A stretch of 64,000 bases of DNA from Aminobacter anthyllidis (GTDB taxonomy: Bacteria; Pseudomonadota; Alphaproteobacteria; Rhizobiales; Rhizobiaceae). The notes under the pieces are model-generated. The model worked only from the letters and a program-made list of their open reading frames with translations, was not told the origin of the DNA and made no database searches. Both the position numbers and the translations under genes were made by a program. The stretch spans positions 868,001 through 932,000 of the forward strand of contig NZ_JAFLWW010000001.1 of assembly GCF_018555685.1 (NCBI RefSeq), written 5' to 3'. Shown piece after piece: positions 47,701-55,187 of the stretch; the first letter of the stretch is position 1; each line of letters begins with the position of its first letter.

Positions 47701-48324
47701 CAGGCACAGCCGGCTCGCCGTCCTGCCGCACCACAGCCGCAGCCCGAGCGCCCCGCTCCGGCACCGCTCGCCGGCACCTCCCTGCGTGGTACGCTCGACA
47801 TCGAGCGCCCTGCTCCGGCAGCGCCGGCGCAGCAGCCGGCCCGCGAACAGGCCAGCCGCGGCGGCCAGCAGCAAGGCGGATGGGTCCGCGACCTGCTGAC
47901 CGGCGCATCACGTGAAGAGCAGCCGGCTCGTTCGGGTCAGGCCGAACCGCGCGCCGTACCGTCCCAGCGTTCGCCTCTGCACGTCGTCGAGTCGCTCAAC
48001 TCGCTGTCGGTCGACATCGCGCGCGCAATCGATCATGACGCCTCGGTCGAGCTCTGGGATCGTTATCGCCGCGGCGAGCGCGATGTCTTCACCCGCCGGC
48101 TCTATACGCTGAAGGGTCAGCAGACCTTCGACGAGATCCGCCGCAAGTATCAGTCGGATGGCGAGTTCCGCTCGGCCGTCGACCGCTATTGCGACGACTT
48201 CGAGAAGCTGTTGAAGGACGTCTCGCGCAACGACCGCGACAGCATCATGACCAAGACCTACCTGACCTCGGATACCGGCAAGGTCTACACCATGCTGGCG
48301 CATGCGGCCGGCCGCCTGAAGTAA
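41776..48324 (+). CDS. Growth-pole-ring type giant coiled-coil protein (GPR/RgsE family)
   Basis: A 2182-residue protein with apolipoprotein-like coiled coils. A 115-residue acidic and Ala/Pro-rich cytoplasmic start leads to two membrane helices (about 118-142 and 160-188, ending in AMIRRAQEMR). Then follow long helical regions, two ordered repeat zones (535-1162 and 1231-1560), a tail of further coiled coil, a Pro/Ala-rich linker (about 1970-2060) and a conserved C-terminal domain (about 2070-2182, SVDIARAIDHDASVELWDRYRRGER). This layout and length fit GPR of Agrobacterium (about 2115 residues), which forms a ring at the growing pole and is essential for polar growth, and RgsE of Sinorhizobium. 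Homology is by recognition, not search. Confidence 0.85.
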   Translation: MAKKSTPTKNLDLDVAKELEQALDLDLSGADDGGLDMAASMDDLEAQISQAAEELAREGRKQKAAAPKAEPAPVARAAEPPTQLRPVETRPLQPEGFKPANDDRAKDYKSLLHSLNRRASSTIYWMVGLVSVAWVAGAVALADRIVAPSIWTIRSFDDALARPGLLMLLVATIVPIALFWAFAAMIRRAQEMRIAAQSMTEVAFRLAEPENMAQDRVMMVGQAVRREVAAMGEGIERTLARAVELETLVHTEVNQIERSYSENAARIRSLVDGLGSEREAVVSHAERVRASISGAHETLRDELGSASDIIRDSILNASTKLSMTITNSGDTLIDRINEGGMGLFEAIDNRMDSLSDRLSTSGEAFASLLDTRIAKLTQSTDEVTRSLTDLLDNRTSGMVSLLGGAAKTINSEFEASLHGIERTLAERGQALIGEFQTRAEALDTGTAKLNAALEARARQINETLVERAREIATTFVQGRDSLSAMIDQGKTQIGTDLADIITSTSTMLESRASDFAGRMEAARHQVSRAFDGDIQRLSEARVGIEQAVEDHTTKLSEARDRMAAALRDDLSKFAEGRASIEAAVGFQVQKLAEGRSLITRALDDDMRKLDQSRQAIDDTLSGQFRQLAQGREQLAQALVEDSEKLVQARTNIDEMVAGHVGKLAEGRNILSRALEADLNKLADSRTSIDGLVAGQVEKIAEGRAILANALETDLAGIKALVDGHSSKIASDRAELSRSLEADIANVHGLIEGHAEKLAGERTLLSKTLETDLAKLAESRSGIDGLVAGQVEKLAEGRDILKRALETDLNAIHSTITSQSEKLAEDRAMLSKTLEADLAKLADSRSSIDGLVAGQVEKLAEGRDILKRALETDLNAIQNTISSQSEKLAEDRAMLARSLEADLDSVRGLVSSHAERLVAERGTLSKALEDDLAKLAESRSGIDGLVAGQVEKLAEGRDILKRALEADLNAIRGTVASQSEKLAEDRAMLARALEADLDSVKGLVSSHAERLVAERSTLSMALEDDLAKLAESRSGIDGLVAGQVEKLAEGRDILRRALEADLAKIDGMMLGQVDKLAAGRDTLTKALEADLAMLNDSRASIDNIVAGHVGKLAEGRDMMARALDEDLGKLGEARRDIDLAIAGHIDQIAARRVDISDAIAGDIEKIEETFRRQTGVIEERTGTMERALSLGVDNVRGVLEKSAVFVAGALREKVMEVTAALNEEAGKAFSDADRVIAERAEQTSSALLARAEDISRAFEEADRRLAARADETSNALLARAEETADTLSAKAGEIASTFDAADRSLIARAIETADALSARAGDILRNFDTADERLGMRIGESADALAARASELGRIFDTADEKLAARIAEGADSLGSRAGELSRIFDAADERIAARVADSSATLGSRAGEIVRNFEEADERLAARAAQTADTLAGRAAEIGRTFEEADGRIAARVDQTAETLLGRAAEISRAFDEADGRIAARVDQTSEALLGRASEIGQAFDEAGRQLAARVTESTSGIGEHAALIASAFNETEQRVVARAHRTSADLDARARAIEETLANVDERLAAGAEGVATRIGEHLSSAENRLAYGAEAMGQKLNEQVSQAEAQLVARANVIAETFTAVGQHIGQSTNEAARTIGTNTRELNAMLSERSNEIAKILDETARPLVDRFAESGTELHRSMEEATARATEKLRSENAALVDALASRTAETLSAVEGARSTLAESVADLIGRMTTSSAQLGNLIDQATANLANVDERLTSSTSNFATTTEKAAQTFSSAARLVDSNTNRLTDLSSTTLREVASIATKFDEHSRLLSSASNLLSSAQSNLEHTLERQSSLEDLAVGLVKKSEDLERVMQSFERLVGQTLENAEGKTMESADKIRAAISDVVETATKRFADATEDMRRTAGSIKSELESTRAELKKGVLDMPEEAKESTTAIRRAVSEQINALKELSAIVAKSGRGVDVSDASLRNPQAQPARRPAAPQPQPERPAPAPLAGTSLRGTLDIERPAPAAPAQQPAREQASRGGQQQGGWVRDLLTGASREEQPARSGQAEPRAVPSQRSPLHVVESLNSLSVDIARAIDHDASVELWDRYRRGERDVFTRRLYTLKGQQTFDEIRRKYQSDGEFRSAVDRYCDDFEKLLKDVSRNDRDSIMTKTYLTSDTGKVYTMLAHAAGRLK
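43378..45261 (+). repeat. Repeat zone 1 of the ring protein: 19 units of 36 or 29 residues
   Basis: Residues 535-1162 divide without remainder into 19 units ending in an ALExDL-type stretch. Eleven are 36 residues long (K-L-A-E-S-R-x-x-I-D-G-L-V type) and eight are 29; 36 is 29 plus one heptad. The order is 36 x5, 29, 29, 36, 29, 36, 29, 29, 36, 29, 29, 36, 29, 36, 36. The 44092-45153 part is the most regular and shows nucleotide-level similarity between units, a sign of internal duplication. Confidence 0.85.
45466..46455 (+). repeat. Repeat zone 2 of the ring protein: ten units of 29 and one of 40 residues
   Basis: Residues 1231-1560 divide into eleven units that begin with an ADxRxAAR-type stretch and end in a FDE/FEE/FDT-type stretch. 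Ten have exactly 29 residues; the second has 40, that is 29 plus eleven (one hendecad). The motif differs from zone 1 but the base length is the same. Confidence 0.85.
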
Positions 48325-48340
48325 GGCAGGCCGCAAAGCC

Positions 48341-48376
48341 AGGGCAGTATGGCAATAAGGAAATAGGGCAGTAGGT
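48341..48376 (+). repeat. Octamer-like repeat array, left copy
   Basis: Degenerate words GGGCAGTA, GGCAATAA, GGAAATA, GGGCAGTA follow each other with a 7-9 base spacing. The last copy forms the left arm of the terminator hairpin. Confidence 0.55.
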
Positions 48377-48396
48377 TGGTACCTACTGCCCTTTTT
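48365..48396 (+). terminator. Rho-independent terminator of the ring-protein gene
   Basis: A perfect 12-bp stem (48365-48376 with 48381-48392), a four-base loop and five T (48392-48396), 41 bases after the stop codon. Its arms are made of the repeated octamer words. Confidence 0.85.
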
Positions 48397-48521
48397 GCTG
48401 TCCAAGCCATTACTGGCCGAATTTGGAAGGCGTCCAGGTTTGCTGGAGAGCGTGCTGGTCGCGCGCTGGCACCGCTGTCGCGGCGAGAAAGACGAAGGCG
48501 AGCAGAAACAGGATTTCAGGG

Positions 48522-48558
48522 CCTACTGCCCTACTGCCTTATTCCCCCAATACCCTAC
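48522..48558 (-). repeat. Octamer-like repeat array, right (inverted) copy
   Basis: On the minus strand the words GGGTATT, GGGGGAATAA, GGCAGTA and GGGCAGTAGG follow each other, mirroring the array at 48341-48376. The array reaches the stop codon of the lipoprotein gene. The 125 bases between the two arrays hold nothing I recognise. Confidence 0.5.
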
Positions 48559-49157
48559 TAGATCAGCGTCTCAGTCCATTTGACGATTTCAGTCGCAGCC
48601 TGGCCGAACGCCCCGTCGAGGGCTGCGGCATAGGCATCGTTGCCAGTGCCGGAAACCGGCGCGCTGGCAGTGAAGACGCGCGAGGCGCGTACCTGGCCAT
48701 TGCGGTCGTTGAGGATCCGGACGAACAGCTCGACCTCGGCGCGCTCGCTGCCGCCGACCTTGATCTCGAAGCTGCGCAGCTCAACGATCACCTGATAGTC
48801 GATGGCGAGGCCCTCGCCCGGCTTGCCTACGCCGATATAGCCCCCAGCGCGCTGGAAGGTCTCGGCGAGCCGTGCCTGGACGATGCGCGGCAGCCTGTCC
48901 GACCACTGCGCGCCCTTGAGGAACTGGATCGAACCGGGTGACGGCTTGATGACGATGCTCTGGCCGTCGAGCGACTTGAGCGCCGAAGGTTCAGCAATGA
49001 GGATCTGGCGGCGGCTCGGGCCATTGCGGCCGTCAACCGCAGGCGCGGTCAGTTCGTAGGTGTCGAGCGGCGGCGGCGTGCTGACGAACAGCGAGGTGCA
49101 GCCGGACAGCGCAAGCGCCGCTGCGGCAAGCAGCAAAGTAGATCTAGCAGCTTTCAC
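48558..49157 (-). CDS. ABC-type transport auxiliary lipoprotein (PqiC-like)
   Basis: A 199-residue lipoprotein. Signal peptide and lipobox LALSGC place the lipidated Cys at residue 20. The ABC_trans_aux domain follows (YELTAP, LIAEPSALKSLDGQSIVI, GAQWSDRLPRIVQARLAETF, IDYQVIVELRSFEI). PqiC-type lipoproteins sit in the outer membrane and complete MCE lipid-transport systems. The GTG at 49157 follows GGGGACAGC; a longer frame to 49241 lacks support. Last gene of the Mla-like operon, 80 bases after mlaD. Confidence 0.88.
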   Translation of the reverse strand: MKAARSTLLLAAAALALSGCTSLFVSTPPPLDTYELTAPAVDGRNGPSRRQILIAEPSALKSLDGQSIVIKPSPGSIQFLKGAQWSDRLPRIVQARLAETFQRAGGYIGVGKPGEGLAIDYQVIVELRSFEIKVGGSERAEVELFVRILNDRNGQVRASRVFTASAPVSGTGNDAYAAALDGAFGQAATEIVKWTETLI

Positions 49158-49237
49158 GTGCTGTCCCCGAACAAGACTCACCCGCGCCGTGCGGGAACCA
49201 CCCTCATCTACTTTCATGGTGTGGCATGCCGGCGATG

Positions 49238-50611
49238 TCAACGACGCACCCGTCCATCGAACTCGCGCACGCTGCCCTCGCCGCCGGTAATGATGCGTTG
49301 CGGATTGCGCTCCAGGTCGGAAATCGCCTGTTCGATACGGCCGATCGAGCGCCTGGAGTCCTGCACCAGCGCGTCGACGTCGCGCAGCCCCTGTCCCGAA
49401 AAGCGCGACAGCCCGTCCATGATCGTCGCCAGCCGCGAGTTCAGGGTATCGGCAACCTGCTTGAACGATTTCAGCGTCGCGCTGGCATCCGACATGACGC
49501 CCTCGGCTTCACCCGAGCCGAGCAGCTTGTCGACCTTGGCCATGATGCCGTCGACACGAACCGACGCCTGGTTGAGACGCGACGCCAGTTGCTTGGCGTC
49601 CGAAATCATCTGGTCGATGTCGTCGGCGCGGTTGCCGAACTTGTCGGTGACCTTGGCGACGTCGGCGGCTGCCTTGTTGGCGCTTTCGCTGGCCTTGCGG
49701 ATGTTGTCGAGCGATTCGCGTACGCTCGCCGCATCGACACCGTCGAGCACCCCATCCACCTTGCTCAGCGTCTGCTGGGTCTTCTGGGCAAAGTCGTTTA
49801 TCGAGGCGACCGCGGTGTTTACGCCCTTGACGATCCCGTCGAGCTGATCGCTCTGGGCGCTGAGGTTCTTGGTGAAGGTGTCGACGCTGGCAACGATGTT
49901 CTTGACCTTGTCGCGGTCGACCGACTTGAGCAGCCCTTCCGCGGCCTCGATCGTACCGTCGAGCTTGCCCGAAACCGCCGACAATTGCTCCGAAAGCGCG
50001 CTGACGCTCGCCAGGAACTTGTCGACGCCGTCGGCATTGCGCGCCAGCGACTCGGAGAATTTCTGGGCATTGCTGACGGTCTCGGTCAGCGGCCCGCGGA
50101 CGTCGTTGGTGAAGCCTTCAAGATTGTTCAGCACGGCGTCGGCGCGCTTGAAGATGTCCTGCGCGGTCTGCAGCAGATTGGTCACAGCCGATGGATTTGC
50201 GACGATCTCGGCGATCTTGCCCTCAGCCTCGGCCTGATCGAGCAGGTTGGGTTCCTTGATGTTGGCGCCCTTGAGCTCGATATTGGCCTGTCCGGTCAGG
50301 CCGGCAAGGCCAATGTCCGCCTGGGTCGACTGCGTGATCGGCGTCAGCTTGTCGATCTCGGTGTCGGCGATCGCCACCTCAGGATTGGATATGTCGAGGT
50401 AGACGCGCTTGACGTCGCCAACCTTGACGCCGTTGAACAGCACGAAACTGCCCCTGGCCAGCCCCGATGCGGAGCCCGGAATGCGCACGCGCAACGTCGC
50501 CGTCTCGCCGCGCTCGCCGATTGCCGCCGTCCAATAGACGAAAGCAAAGGCGGCCAGGACCGCAAACAGCGTGAAGATGCCGACAATGACGTAGTTGGCC
50601 CTAGTCTCCAT
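49238..50611 (-). CDS. MlaD-family (MCE) lipid-transport protein
   Basis: A 457-residue protein with one N-terminal membrane helix (about 8-28) and one MCE domain (about 38-115), then a long helical periplasmic part. MCE proteins form hexameric tunnels that shuttle lipids across the periplasm. Landmarks are ANYVIVGIFTLFAV at the start and GLARGSFVLFNGVKVGDV and ISNPEVAIADTEID in the MCE domain. It is much longer than E. coli MlaD (183) because of the extended helical tail, as in other alphaproteobacteria. ATG at 50611 is chosen; a GTG precedes it. Confidence 0.93.
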   Translation of the reverse strand: METRANYVIVGIFTLFAVLAAFAFVYWTAAIGERGETATLRVRIPGSASGLARGSFVLFNGVKVGDVKRVYLDISNPEVAIADTEIDKLTPITQSTQADIGLAGLTGQANIELKGANIKEPNLLDQAEAEGKIAEIVANPSAVTNLLQTAQDIFKRADAVLNNLEGFTNDVRGPLTETVSNAQKFSESLARNADGVDKFLASVSALSEQLSAVSGKLDGTIEAAEGLLKSVDRDKVKNIVASVDTFTKNLSAQSDQLDGIVKGVNTAVASINDFAQKTQQTLSKVDGVLDGVDAASVRESLDNIRKASESANKAAADVAKVTDKFGNRADDIDQMISDAKQLASRLNQASVRVDGIMAKVDKLLGSGEAEGVMSDASATLKSFKQVADTLNSRLATIMDGLSRFSGQGLRDVDALVQDSRRSIGRIEQAISDLERNPQRIITGGEGSVREFDGRVRR

Positions 50612-50625
50612 CACATCATTCCATT

Positions 50626-51447
50626 CTATGCCCTTGCGGCAAGATCAAGCTGCCGTGCACGTTTTCCTCGAAAATAGGATTTTACCCACGGTTCTTCGCT
50701 CTTGAGCATGTCTTCGATCGTGCCTTCGACCAGAACCTTCTTGTCGCCCAGAACGGCGACCCGGTCGCAGACCGAAAACAGGCTGTCGAGGTCGTGGGTG
50801 ACCATGTAGACGGTCAATCCCATCGTATCGCGCATCTTGCCGACCAGTTCGTCGAACTCCGCCGCACCGATCGGATCGAGGCCAGATGTCGGCTCGTCGA
50901 GGAAGACGATGTCGGGGTCCAATGCCAGGGCACGGGCCAACGCCGCGCGCTTGATCATGCCGCCGGAAAGTTCGGATGGGAATTTGCCTGCGGCATCTGG
51001 TGGCAACCCGACAAGCTCGATCTTGAGCATGGCGAGTTCGTCCATCAGCCTTTTCGGCAGGTCGAGATATTCGCGCATCGGCACCTGGACGTTTTCCAGC
51101 ACCGTGAGCGCCGAAAACAGCGCGCCGTGCTGGAACAGCATGCCGAGCCGCATGTCGATCCTGAGCCGTTCCTCCTCGCTCGCCGCTTCAAGGTCGACGT
51201 CGAACAGCTTGATCTTGCCCGAGCGCTTGTGGATCAGGCCGAGGATGGTGCGCAACAGCACCGACTTGCCGGCGCCCGAGGCACCAACAAAACCGAGGAT
51301 CTCGCCGCGCCGGATATCCAGGTCGAGTTTTTCCAGGATGACCTTCTCGCCAAAGGCCACAGTCAGGTCGCGCACTGAAAGCACAATCTCGCCTCGGGCT
51401 TCCGGGCCGTGGCTTTCCACTTGGATGGTCTTTGTGCGGCTTGCCAT
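50626..51447 (-). CDS. MlaF-like ABC transporter ATPase
   Basis: A 273-residue ATP-binding subunit. Walker A GASGAGKS, the signature SGGMIKRAALARALALDP and Walker B DIVFLDEPTSGLDPIG are intact, and the Mla-type insertion (EEERLRIDMRLGMLFQHGALFSALTV) is present. It powers lipid transport together with the permease encoded 1 base upstream and the MCE protein downstream. ATG at 51447 is chosen because it gives the family opening; longer in-frame sequence runs into the permease gene. Confidence 0.95.
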   Translation of the reverse strand: MASRTKTIQVESHGPEARGEIVLSVRDLTVAFGEKVILEKLDLDIRRGEILGFVGASGAGKSVLLRTILGLIHKRSGKIKLFDVDLEAASEEERLRIDMRLGMLFQHGALFSALTVLENVQVPMREYLDLPKRLMDELAMLKIELVGLPPDAAGKFPSELSGGMIKRAALARALALDPDIVFLDEPTSGLDPIGAAEFDELVGKMRDTMGLTVYMVTHDLDSLFSVCDRVAVLGDKKVLVEGTIEDMLKSEEPWVKSYFRGKRARQLDLAARA

Positions 51448-51448
51448 G

Positions 51449-52636
51449 TCAGAAGTTGATCGCTGCATAGAACATGGCAAACAGGCCATCGAGAATGATG
51501 ACGACAAAGATGGCCTTGACCACCGACGCGGTGACATGGAGACCAAGCGATTCAGCGCTGCCGCCAACCTTCATGCCCTCGACTGAAGCGATGGTGCCGA
51601 TGATCAATGCCATGAACGGCGCCTTGATCAGACCCGCGGAGATGGTGCTGAGGTCGATCGCCAGACGCAGGCGGTCGATGAAGGCAGCCGGCGGGATGTC
51701 GGAATAAAGCCATGCCGCAAGAATTCCACCGCCAAGGGCGGCGAAGTTGGCGATGATAGTGAGGCACGGCAACGCGATGACCAGTGCCACCAGCCTTGGA
51801 AAGACAAGCACGCCAATGGGGTTGAGGCCGATAACGGTCAGCGCGTCGACCTCTTCGCGCATCTTCATCGAGCCGATCTCGGCGGTGATCGCGCTGCCGG
51901 AACGGCCGGCGATCATGATCGCCGTCATCAGCACGCCAAGTTCGCGCAGCACCAGCACGCCGACGAGGTCGACAACGAAGATATCAGCACCGAAATAGCT
52001 GAGCTGATAGGCACCTTGCTGTGCGACGATGGCACCGACGATCGCCGACATCAGCACGACGACCGGGATGGCGCCGACGCCCATGCGGTCGATCTGGTTG
52101 AAGATGGCGGCGGGATTGACCGCATGGCCGCGCCCGAGCTTCATCTGGGCGCCGCGTATGGTGGCGCCAAGGATGTTCATCGAGGCCACGAAGTCGTCGC
52201 GCATTTCGTAGACGCGCCGGCCGATCGCCTCCAACATACGCATGAACATGTTCGGAAGCGCGGGTCCGGCCGCCTGGCCCTCGCGCCTCACCGCCTCGCC
52301 GACAGCGCCGAGCAGGATCTTGGCCACCTCGCTATGGCCTTCCATCCTGATCTCGACGCCCTTCTTTTCATTGGCACTGACAAGCCGGTCGATGACCCAG
52401 GCGCCGGCGGTGTCCATCTTCTCGATGCCGGAAAGATCGAGCGACAATTTCGTGAAATCTTTGCGCGCTTCGATCTTGCGCATTTCGGCATCGATGAAGG
52501 CAACAGTACGGGTGGTCCATATACCGGTGAACACGCAGGCAAGCACGCCTCCGCGCTCCGCCACCGCAACCTGCGGTCGGTGGTCTCGGCCGTCGGCTGC
52601 CCCGCCGCTTGCTTCCCGTTTGCCGATGGTCAACAT
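51449..52636 (-). CDS. MlaE-family permease with fused N-terminal STAS domain
   Basis: A 395-residue protein. Residues about 25-115 form a STAS domain (LDLSGIEKMDTAGAWVIDRLV), the role played in E. coli by separate MlaB. Residues about 140-395 are the MlaE permease with five or six helices, including the IAGRSGSAITAEIGSMKMREEVDAL coupling segment and GLNPIGVLVFPRL. It opens the operon permease-ATPase-MCE-lipoprotein. No mlaC-type periplasmic carrier gene is present in this cluster. Divergent from the DgcA-like gene, with 77 bases between. Confidence 0.94.
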   Translation of the reverse strand: MLTIGKREASGGAADGRDHRPQVAVAERGGVLACVFTGIWTTRTVAFIDAEMRKIEARKDFTKLSLDLSGIEKMDTAGAWVIDRLVSANEKKGVEIRMEGHSEVAKILLGAVGEAVRREGQAAGPALPNMFMRMLEAIGRRVYEMRDDFVASMNILGATIRGAQMKLGRGHAVNPAAIFNQIDRMGVGAIPVVVLMSAIVGAIVAQQGAYQLSYFGADIFVVDLVGVLVLRELGVLMTAIMIAGRSGSAITAEIGSMKMREEVDALTVIGLNPIGVLVFPRLVALVIALPCLTIIANFAALGGGILAAWLYSDIPPAAFIDRLRLAIDLSTISAGLIKAPFMALIIGTIASVEGMKVGGSAESLGLHVTASVVKAIFVVIILDGLFAMFYAAINF

Positions 52637-52713
52637 GGCACACTACTTAACGCGTCGGCTGCAGCATGTCGATTTTCGTAACCACGCCAAGCAGTTGAAC
52701 GGAGCAGATTTTC

Positions 52714-53697
52714 ATGTCGCGTGTCCTTTCGGTTGTTGAAGAGCGCTTTCCCATCGCCGGAACGTTCACCATCTCGCGTGGTTCCAAGACCGAAGCCGAA
52801 GTCATCACCTGTGAAATCGCCGAATCAGGCTTCGTCGGACGCGGCGAGTGCGTGCCCTACAAGCGCTACGGCGAGACCATGGCGAGCGTGGCCGAGGCGA
52901 TCGAACAGGTGCGCCGCACAATCGAGGATGGTGCTTCGCGCGCCGACCTGCTGACGCGGATGTCGGCGGGGGCCGCGCGCAACGCCGTCGACTGCGCGCT
53001 TTGGGACCTCGAAGCGAAGATCAGCGGCGTACGGGTCAAGGACAGGCTCGGCATTGTTGCACCGCTGGCGCTCGAGACCGCCTATACACTGTCGCTTGGC
53101 GAACCGGAGGCGATGGCGGCCCAGGCACGTGCCAACGCCTCGCGTCCGCTGCTCAAGGTCAAGATCGGTAGTGACAACGACATCGCCCGCATCCGCGCCG
53201 TGACTGAAGCCGCGCCCAACAGCCGCCTCATCCTCGATGCCAACGAAGGCTGGACCGATGACAATATCGTGGAAAATCTCGCGGCTGCCGCCGAGCTTGG
53301 CATCGCGCTGATCGAACAGCCACTGCCGGCCGGCGCCGACCAGGTCCTTGGCCGTATCCCGCATCCGGTACCCATCTGCGCCGACGAAAGCGTCCATACC
53401 GCCGCCGATCTCGCAGAGCTCAAGGGCCTCTACGATGCGGTCAACATCAAGCTCGACAAGTCTGGCGGGCTGACAGCAGCACTCGAACTGCGCGATCAGG
53501 CCCGCGTCCTTGGATTCCAGATCATGGTCGGCTGCATGGTCGGCACGTCACTCGCCATGGCGCCTGCGGTGCTGCTTGCCCAGGGAGCAGAGTTCGTCGA
53601 CCTCGACGGCCCGCTGCTTCTGGCGCGCGACCGTTCGCAGGGGCTTGTCTACGACGGTTCAATGGTGTCGCCGCCCCTGCCCGAGCTTTGGGGCTGA
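52714..53697 (+). CDS. Enolase-superfamily racemase, DgcA/dipeptide-epimerase type
   Basis: A 327-residue enzyme of the muconate-cycloisomerase branch. The catalytic Lys lies in LLKVKIGSD, the metal ligands in DANEGW, EQPLP and ADES, and the second Lys in VNIKLDKSGG. The sequence resembles DgcA, N-acetyl-D-Glu racemase of D-glutamate catabolism, and L-Ala-D/L-Glu epimerases, which recycle murein peptides; the choice cannot be made here. No dgcN partner lies next to it. The last 39 bases overlap the convergent MFS gene. Confidence 0.88.
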   Translation: MSRVLSVVEERFPIAGTFTISRGSKTEAEVITCEIAESGFVGRGECVPYKRYGETMASVAEAIEQVRRTIEDGASRADLLTRMSAGAARNAVDCALWDLEAKISGVRVKDRLGIVAPLALETAYTLSLGEPEAMAAQARANASRPLLKVKIGSDNDIARIRAVTEAAPNSRLILDANEGWTDDNIVENLAAAAELGIALIEQPLPAGADQVLGRIPHPVPICADESVHTAADLAELKGLYDAVNIKLDKSGGLTAALELRDQARVLGFQIMVGCMVGTSLAMAPAVLLAQGAEFVDLDGPLLLARDRSQGLVYDGSMVSPPLPELWG

Positions 53698-54879
53698 GCG
53701 GGACGCCAGCACCACAAGCACGATGGCGCAGGCAGCAACGACGGCCATGAAATAAAAGCCGTTGACGCCAAACCGTTGGTAGAGCGGCCCCGAAAGCAGC
53801 GTCACGATTGCCATCGACATGCCATTGGCGAAGTAGGCAACGCCTTGGGCAGCACCCGTGCGTTCTTCGGGCACCGACTCGGCGATCAGCTTCTGTACGC
53901 CGATCAGCACCAGTGCGGTCGACACCGCGTGAAGGCTTTGCACCGCGAAGAAGCCGGGAACCCCCAGGCCGAGCGGCCAGATCAACGGGTATGCAATCCA
54001 GCGGACAATGGCGCCGGCACCGGCCAGCACAAGCACCAGGGCCGTCGACTTAGAGCCGAACAGCCGTGTGAAGAACATGAACATGACGATCTCGGCCGCC
54101 ACGCCCCAGCTCCACAAAAGCCCTACAATCGTCTCGTTGATGCCAAGCGATTTCCAGTAAATCGAGACGAAGCCGTAGAGAAAACCATGGCTGCCGATGA
54201 TGACGCCGGTGCCACCGGCCATGAGCAGGAAGTAGCGGTTGAACAACTTTGGGGCCGCCTGCATGTCCGTCGCCGAGAGCGGCGAGGCCATGCGCGGTCG
54301 ACCGAGGCGCGGCGTGATGAACGACATCAGGAAGCAGCCGAGCAGGCCGATCGAGATGATCGCCGGCACCGCGTCGGCCCCCGTCAGCGACAGGATGAAC
54401 CCTGCCCCAAGGCTACCGGCCAGGAACGCGATCGAACCCCAGATCCGCATCGCCGCATAGTCCGACCCGAAGCGGCGGACACCTGACAATGCCAGTGAGT
54501 CGGCTATCGGCGAATGTGGCGTCCACACCACCGCCAATGCCAGCGAGACGGCCAAGACGATGAGGTAGGTCGGCTCGAGGAAATAGCCGAGCGACAGAAG
54601 CAAGGACGATGCAGCCAGGAAGATGAAGACGTTGGCGCGGTCCCTGGCGCGATCGGCCATGGCGGCGATCAGCGGCGTTGTGATGACGCGCAGGAACATC
54701 GGCGCCGACAAGACGATGGCGATCTGCTCGGGGTCGAACCCCTTGGCTTCGAGCCACAGTGGAAAATAAGGCAGATGCACGCCCATCGGCACAAAGAGCG
54801 CCGCAAAAAGCAGGGAGATACGCAGTTCAAAGCGTCGCGGCTTGACCTGCTGTTCTGGCGTGAGTGGCGGAAGTGTCAT
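53659..54879 (-). CDS. MFS transporter, phenylpropionate permease (HcaT)-like family
   Basis: A 406-residue membrane protein with twelve predicted helices of the MFS_1_like (HcaT/PPP) group. Landmarks are ISLLFAALFVPMGVHLPYFPLWLEAKG at the start, MRIWGSIAFLAGSLGAGF in the first half, and HAVSTALVLIGVQKLIAE near the end. The ATG at 54879 lacks a clear Shine-Dalgarno; a TTG at 54918 is an alternative. Substrate unknown. It overlaps the end of the racemase gene by 39 bases. The 308 bases upstream (54880-55187) hold nothing I recognise. Confidence 0.85.
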   Translation of the reverse strand: MTLPPLTPEQQVKPRRFELRISLLFAALFVPMGVHLPYFPLWLEAKGFDPEQIAIVLSAPMFLRVITTPLIAAMADRARDRANVFIFLAASSLLLSLGYFLEPTYLIVLAVSLALAVVWTPHSPIADSLALSGVRRFGSDYAAMRIWGSIAFLAGSLGAGFILSLTGADAVPAIISIGLLGCFLMSFITPRLGRPRMASPLSATDMQAAPKLFNRYFLLMAGGTGVIIGSHGFLYGFVSIYWKSLGINETIVGLLWSWGVAAEIVMFMFFTRLFGSKSTALVLVLAGAGAIVRWIAYPLIWPLGLGVPGFFAVQSLHAVSTALVLIGVQKLIAESVPEERTGAAQGVAYFANGMSMAIVTLLSGPLYQRFGVNGFYFMAVVAACAIVLVVLASRSAPKLGQGRRHH

Positions 54880-55187
54880 GGCAGGTATGCGGGTCCGGGT
54901 GTGACCCGAACCAAACAAGCCTCACCGATTTGCTTGATGCATTATCATGGGTGTCAGCCGCACGAAAGCCGCCACGCCTGTCGAAGGGAGCAAAGGTTGG
55001 GCGACGCGCCTGACGCCTTGTCGGCCAACGCGTGTCAGAGCTTCGGCAGGACGTTCGTGAGCACCGAGACGTTGCGCACGGCGCAGAACGGGCTCCGCCG
55101 CATGCGACGCATCGATTGACGCATGACCCGGCCCTTCGCCCCTGTGGCGCGAGACATGTTTCGAGTTGCACATCGATGCTGTTCCGT
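54880..55187. other. Gap between MFS and phosphoesterase genes, no gene recognised
   Basis: About 308 bases with only shadow frames. It should contain the MFS promoter and the terminator of the phosphoesterase gene, both read on the minus strand; I could not point to a clear hairpin with a T run or a good -35/-10 pair. Confidence 0.4.
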
